A stretch of 5,613 bases of DNA from Hungatella sp. UBA5982 (GTDB lineage: Bacteria > Bacillota > Clostridia > Lachnospirales > Lachnospiraceae): the NCBI GenBank assembly GCA_002429965.1, contig DJBG01000228.1, positions 254 to 5,866 of the forward strand. The letters are read 5' to 3'. The translations under genes were made by a program, and so were the position numbers. Below, one piece after another: positions 4,876 to 5,613 of this stretch; the stretch's first letter is position 1, and each line of letters begins with the position of its first letter. The notes beneath the pieces are model-generated. The model had not been told where the DNA came from, made no database searches, and was given only the letters and a program-made list of their open reading frames with translations.

Positions 4876-5569
4876 AATAAACTGGATCACGGTTATCGTA
4901 GCCAGGGGAAAGGGCGAAAAAGCAGCTTCCGTTTTTAAAGAACATCATCAGGAACTGCTTCTCATTACCAGAGGACATGGAACTGCAAGCTCTGCGATCA
5001 GGGACTGCCTGGGGTTTGATGAGCCGGAAAAGGATCTGGTTATCGGAATTGTGGAAGAAGCGTCTACCGGGCGCTTATTATCCGCTCTGCATGAAACATT
5101 GGAGCTTGAAAAACAAGGCTATGGCATCGTATTTACCATCCCCCTGTCAGGGATCAGTGCCGCAGCTTCCTGTATATTAGAAAATGCCCCGTCAGGCGGG
5201 GATATGCCCACATCCACAGATTATCACAAGGAGGATCGCTCTATGCCAGATACGATCAGATACGAACTAATTGCTGCTGTCATCAATACCGACCTTTCCG
5301 CTCCCATTATGGAAGCTGCCAGAAATGCCGGTTGCAAGGGAGGAACCCTGGTCAAAGCCAGAGAAGCTCTTGCGGATGATTCAAAAAAGCTTTTTGGTCT
5401 GACTCTTTCCAGTGAGAAGGAAATTCTCCTCATCCTGGTTCCCTTTACGGATAAGCAGGCGGTTCTTAAATCCATCTGCGAAACGGTATTAAAGGAAACT
5501 GGAGAACATGCCATCGCTTTCTCTCTTCCCGTAGATGAAGTGGCTGGACTCAGCACTCTGAAAAAGTGA
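4859..5569 (+). CDS. Tandem P-II-like regulatory protein (two P-II-like domains)
   Basis: A 236-residue soluble protein with two P-II-fold-like domains, at about residues 7-108 and 134-232, joined by a hydrophilic linker (about 110-130). Each half has the size of an ordinary P-II monomer (about 110 residues) and ends in the family's last-strand pattern: GYGIVFTIPLSGI (88-100) and HAIAFSLPVDEVAGL (217-231). The T-loop regions (RGHGTASSAIRDCLG in domain 1; GCKGGTLVKAREALADDS in domain 2) are unlike GlnB/GlnK and contain no tyrosine, so uridylylation is not expected. P-II-family proteins commonly bind nucleotides or other small ligands and gate membrane transporters. The start uses AAGGAGG 6 bases before an ATG lying inside the end of the DUF1538 gene, so the obvious partner is that membrane protein. 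It is not a canonical nitrogen regulator; the ligand is unknown. An internal start may also yield domain 2 alone. Confidence 0.82.
   Translation: MTSNRKINWITVIVARGKGEKAASVFKEHHQELLLITRGHGTASSAIRDCLGFDEPEKDLVIGIVEEASTGRLLSALHETLELEKQGYGIVFTIPLSGISAAASCILENAPSGGDMPTSTDYHKEDRSMPDTIRYELIAAVINTDLSAPIMEAARNAGCKGGTLVKAREALADDSKKLFGLTLSSEKEILLILVPFTDKQAVLKSICETVLKETGEHAIAFSLPVDEVAGLSTLKK
5228..5245 (+). promoter_or_regulatory. Candidate internal ribosome binding site and start codon at the P-II domain boundary
   Basis: A perfect AAGGAGG (5228-5234) is followed after 8 bases by ATG (5243-5245), in frame with the tandem P-II-like gene at codon 129. It falls in the linker just before the second domain and would produce a 108-residue protein, the normal length of a single P-II subunit. 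It may be a working second start or a relic of two genes that fused. Confidence 0.55.
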
Positions 5570-5613
5570 GAAAATCCTCATATTGACCGGCCGGAGACAA
5601 AACAGGCGCCAGT

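Noticed and set aside
5570..5613. CCGGCCGG and GGCGCC dyads after the P-II-like gene as a terminator
   Set aside because: The self-complementary blocks are short and no T-run follows before the window ends. A terminator may start here but cannot be judged from 44 bases.

Overview
The window looks like part of a low-to-mid GC Clostridia chromosome. A Lachnospiraceae-type genome is my best guess, based on strong AGGAGG-type ribosome binding sites, a TTG start, a lipoprotein ModA and the protein style. I could not search a database, so the taxonomy is inference.

Layout. Positions 1-1939 (minus strand) hold a molybdate ABC transporter operon in the order modA-modB-modC, with modC running off the left edge. 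Positions 1940-2181 are a compact divergent control region. It has one recognisable promoter facing each way and three short perfect dyads: one near the modA ribosome binding site, one at the predicted modA transcription start, and one over the -35 box of the divergent gene. Positions 2182-3156 (plus strand) encode a one-component regulator: an excisionase/MerR-like helix-turn-helix fused to a cytoplasmic molybdate-binding-protein-like domain. It is the obvious candidate molybdate sensor for the modABC operon, in the place where other bacteria use ModE.

Positions 3157-3333 are a second control region, with a promoter whose -35 box lies inside a TAGTTGC-N4-GCAACTA dyad. It drives a two-gene operon. 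The first gene (3334-4875, TTG start) is an integral membrane protein made of two homologous DUF1538-type halves. The second (4859-5569) overlaps it by 17 bases and encodes two tandem P-II-like domains. This membrane protein plus P-II-like pair is the least characterised part of the window and resembles other transporters controlled by P-II-like proteins. The second gene also carries a perfect AAGGAGG followed 8 bases later by an in-frame ATG exactly at the boundary between its two domains. The second P-II-like domain could therefore also be made alone, or the gene may be a fusion of two formerly separate genes.

How the genes work together: ModA captures molybdate (or tungstate) outside the cell, ModB is the channel, ModC supplies ATP hydrolysis, and the HTH/PBP protein probably senses cytoplasmic oxyanion and sets modABC expression. 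The DUF1538/P-II-like pair has its own promoter and operator. Whether it belongs to the same physiology is unknown. No rRNA, tRNA, CRISPR array or mobile element was seen, and no convincing rho-independent terminator lies inside the window.
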